A stretch of 64,000 nt of DNA from Nitrincola salilacus (GTDB lineage Bacteria; Pseudomonadota; Gammaproteobacteria; Pseudomonadales; Balneatricaceae). The position numbers and the translations under genes were made by a program. Shown here piece after piece: positions 62,375 through 64,000 of the stretch; the first letter of the stretch is position 1; each line of letters starts with the position of its first letter. The DNA is taken from the NCBI RefSeq assembly GCF_046271865.1, contig NZ_CP176580.1, positions 1,860,001 to 1,924,000 on the forward strand. The letters are read 5' to 3'. The notes under the pieces are model-generated. The model ran no database searches. It saw only the letters and a program-made list of their open reading frames with translations, and had not been told where the DNA came from.

Positions 62375-63247
62375 ATGAAGCATCCTTTCCAGTGCGAAAC
62401 ACACCAACTGATATTGCCGGATCAGCACATGACTTGGTATCGCTATACCAATCCGGCCATCAAGTCGGGGCGTCGTCTGCTGCTGGTGCATGGGGCAGGT
62501 GTTGCAGGGCGTGACACCTGGGAGATGCTGCTGGCGTTTCTGGAGCATTGGCCTGAGATAGTGGTGCCAGATATGCGTGGCACCGGTGACACACGTTATC
62601 CAGATGGTGAAGAACATGGCTTCGTACTGGGTCAGCTTGTCGGTGATCTGGGTACATTATTGAGCACCTTACAGTGGGATCACTTCGATCTGGGTGGTTA
62701 TTCGCTGGGTGGTCTGGTGTCTCTTCGACTCAAACAACAGCTTGGCGCTCGGATCGGGAAACAGTTCCTGTTGGAGTCGGCACTGCTGGATCGACCGAGC
62801 ATGCATGAAACAGTCGTGTTGCGTGAGCGCTATTCAGAAGCGGCTGAGCATCTGCGCTCGGCTGATACGGAGCAGGGAATCCGTGCTTTTCTGGATACCA
62901 TCTCCCCACAGCGTAAAACAGCAGCCAAGGCTGAAGACCTCACTATCAGCCGACTGGGGTTGCGCCCACTTGGCTTCGCTCATGCGCTGGATGCCGTCAC
63001 CCAGGCTATTCATCACCTTGATCGTGATCAGTTGCTGGCCGCACAGGGTGACGTTACCAGCTTTATCGGAGGTAACAGCGTGCATGCCATGCATCAACTG
63101 CACAGGGATCTGGCCGATCAGATGCCCAATTGGCATTACTTCATGATCACCGGTACTGACCATTCACTGCCATTCCAGAAGCCGCGCCAGATTGCGCGGA
63201 TCATGAATGAGGAGATGGTTCGGTTTATGAAAGGTAGGGAGTCATAA
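62375..63247 (+). CDS. Alpha/beta hydrolase
   Basis: 290 residues. LLLVHGAGVAGRDTWEMLL holds the oxyanion segment, VVPDMRGTGDT follows, the nucleophile elbow is LGGYSLGGLVS (Ser), and a C-terminal FMITGTDHSLPF supplies the likely catalytic His. No close subfamily recognised. Divergent from pabB, 128 bp apart. Confidence 0.85.
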   Translation: MKHPFQCETHQLILPDQHMTWYRYTNPAIKSGRRLLLVHGAGVAGRDTWEMLLAFLEHWPEIVVPDMRGTGDTRYPDGEEHGFVLGQLVGDLGTLLSTLQWDHFDLGGYSLGGLVSLRLKQQLGARIGKQFLLESALLDRPSMHETVVLRERYSEAAEHLRSADTEQGIRAFLDTISPQRKTAAKAEDLTISRLGLRPLGFAHALDAVTQAIHHLDRDQLLAAQGDVTSFIGGNSVHAMHQLHRDLADQMPNWHYFMITGTDHSLPFQKPRQIARIMNEEMVRFMKGRES

Positions 63248-63293
63248 ACTGGTATTCGTTGATCTGTAGTTCACACTATGAGGAGGTGGAAAG

Positions 63294-63410
63294 ATGTTTG
63301 CTGCTCTCCGGTCTGGCAGATGTTGTCAATCAGGCCACATCAGTGAGAGTAAAGTGCTGAATACCCAGAATGGCTGGTGTGAGGCACTGGTCACTACCAT
63401 TGGAGCCTGA
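63294..63410 (+). CDS. Possible 38-codon small ORF
   Basis: ATG 63294 has an excellent GAGGAGG ribosome site. It encodes MFAALRSGRCCQSGHISES... with three Cys (10, 11, 29) and ends at 63410. No homologue known to me; it could be chance. Confidence 0.3.
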   Translation: MFAALRSGRCCQSGHISESKVLNTQNGWCEALVTTIGA

Positions 63411-63414
63411 GGGT

Positions 63415-64000
63415 TTACTCGATTTTCCACGCACTTACGTGATTGTCCACCATCATGGGTGCATAGATCACTCCCGGAGCTGAGCCAATATCAGCCAGGC
63501 CGGGATTCAGAGCCAATACTTTTCGGCGTTCATTGTCGGTCAGTTGATAAAGCTCTCCGGTGATCCAGTCACTGACATAGATCTTGTCTCTGTCTACAAC
63601 AATGCCATCCAGATTTCCCAGTTGGTACCCCGTCGGGACAACCTGCAATTCCATGGTGGTAGAGTCCAATCGATAGAGGCTGCCGGGGATCTGAGTGGAA
63701 AAATCATCGGCCAGCTCTTCGCCCCAGCTCGCGATCAGTAGCTCTCCTTCCCACCACAATACACCGTTTGGGTGAGGCAGATCCTGATGGCTGAACCATG
63801 GGGAGAACGTCGTCTGGTTAAGCTGGTAAATGGCGCCACCTAGAAGATCCGAGACATAAACAGATCCATCACCTGCCGCCGTCACATCGTTCAGCATCAT
63901 GGCCTCGGGGGCGTTGAACTGCTCCACCACACGGTTCTCCTTCAGGCTTATCACGTGCAGTGTCTGCATATCGGCCACGTAGAGATTGTCTCCCACAATT
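63415..64000 (-). CDS. SMP-30/NHL-type beta-propeller protein, 5' end outside window
   Basis: The frame is open to the window edge, so the N-terminal part is missing. The visible 194 residues are repeated blades (NLYVADMQTLHVISL, SVYVSDLLGGAIYQL, KIYVSDWITGELYQL) and LDGIVVDRDKIYVSDW, resembling SMP-30/gluconolactonase or NHL repeat proteins. Function not determined. Confidence 0.65.
   Translation of the reverse strand, partial: IVGDNLYVADMQTLHVISLKENRVVEQFNAPEAMMLNDVTAAGDGSVYVSDLLGGAIYQLNQTTFSPWFSHQDLPHPNGVLWWEGELLIASWGEELADDFSTQIPGSLYRLDSTTMELQVVPTGYQLGNLDGIVVDRDKIYVSDWITGELYQLTDNERRKVLALNPGLADIGSAPGVIYAPMMVDNHVSAWKIE

Noticed and set aside
1..64000. tRNA, rRNA or CRISPR features
   Set aside because: No cloverleaf with a TTCGANTC arm, no rRNA segments and no regularly spaced direct repeats were found by eye.

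Overview
The window looks like chromosomal DNA of a marine-type gammaproteobacterium related to the Oceanospirillales/Pseudomonadales. Evidence: a complete Na+-translocating NADH:quinone reductase operon, a long GapB-type GAPDH, SthA, ThrH beside CysB, and a core gene order (mfd, gap, nqrA-F, nqrM, sthA, PilZ gene, lolCD, DUF2062, comEC, exbBD, lpxK, trm112-like, kdsB, ptpA, murB, rne, rluC) that I recall as closely matching Pseudomonas. I cannot name the genus. No tRNA, rRNA or CRISPR array was seen.

Region 1 (about 1-7300) is accessory DNA. It reads as an eroded integron gene-cassette array without a visible integrase: small unrelated genes (three GNAT acetyltransferases, a reverse-oriented ParDE module, RidA-like, DinB-like) separated by attC-like imperfect palindromes that start with TAAC and end with GTTA. 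It contains decayed parts: a second parDE module with a nonsense codon, a one-base frameshift and a toxin gene cut off by an IS1182-type transposase fragment; an rlmF-like gene tail; and a fosA-type fosfomycin-resistance gene whose last eight codons were displaced by a full IS4-family element with 17-bp perfect inverted repeats and a 10-bp target duplication. The transposase of that IS is itself frameshifted in a C-tract. A cupin gene follows.

Region 2 (7.3-19.4 kb) holds mfd, yghU, dapA, a CTP-synthase-amidotransferase-like gene, an OsmC gene, a SLC13/TrkA-C transporter with an acidic insert, and a fused secDF. The dapA leader is the most interesting regulatory element: promoter, a 26-codon lysine-rich leader peptide, a hairpin carrying the Lys codons in its loop, a candidate antiterminator and a strong terminator, arranged like a classical amino-acid transcription attenuator.

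Region 3 (19.6-25.0 kb) is a signalling operon: PAS-PAS-PAS histidine kinase, single-domain response regulator, and a REC-GAF-PAS-GAF-GGDEF-EAL protein with a degenerate GGDEF motif.

Region 4 (25.2-45.2 kb) is the conserved core block: gap, nqrABCDEF, nqrM (no apbE between nqrF and nqrM), sthA, a membrane protein and PilZ protein, a lipoprotein-release ABC pair with one permease only, comEC, exbBD and the lipid A/KDO/peptidoglycan set lpxK-kdsB-murB.

Region 5 (45.2-48.7 kb) is a two-gene operon: an REC-HD protein with a degenerate HD-GYP domain and a LOV-GGDEF-EAL-REC protein with the complete photoactive LOV signature, a probable blue-light/c-di-GMP switch. Region 6 (48.9-64 kb) carries rne with a long leader, rluC, two chemoreceptors, a chromosomal KfrA-like coiled-coil protein, cysB, thrH, pabB, an alpha/beta hydrolase and the 3' part of a beta-propeller-like gene cut by the window end.
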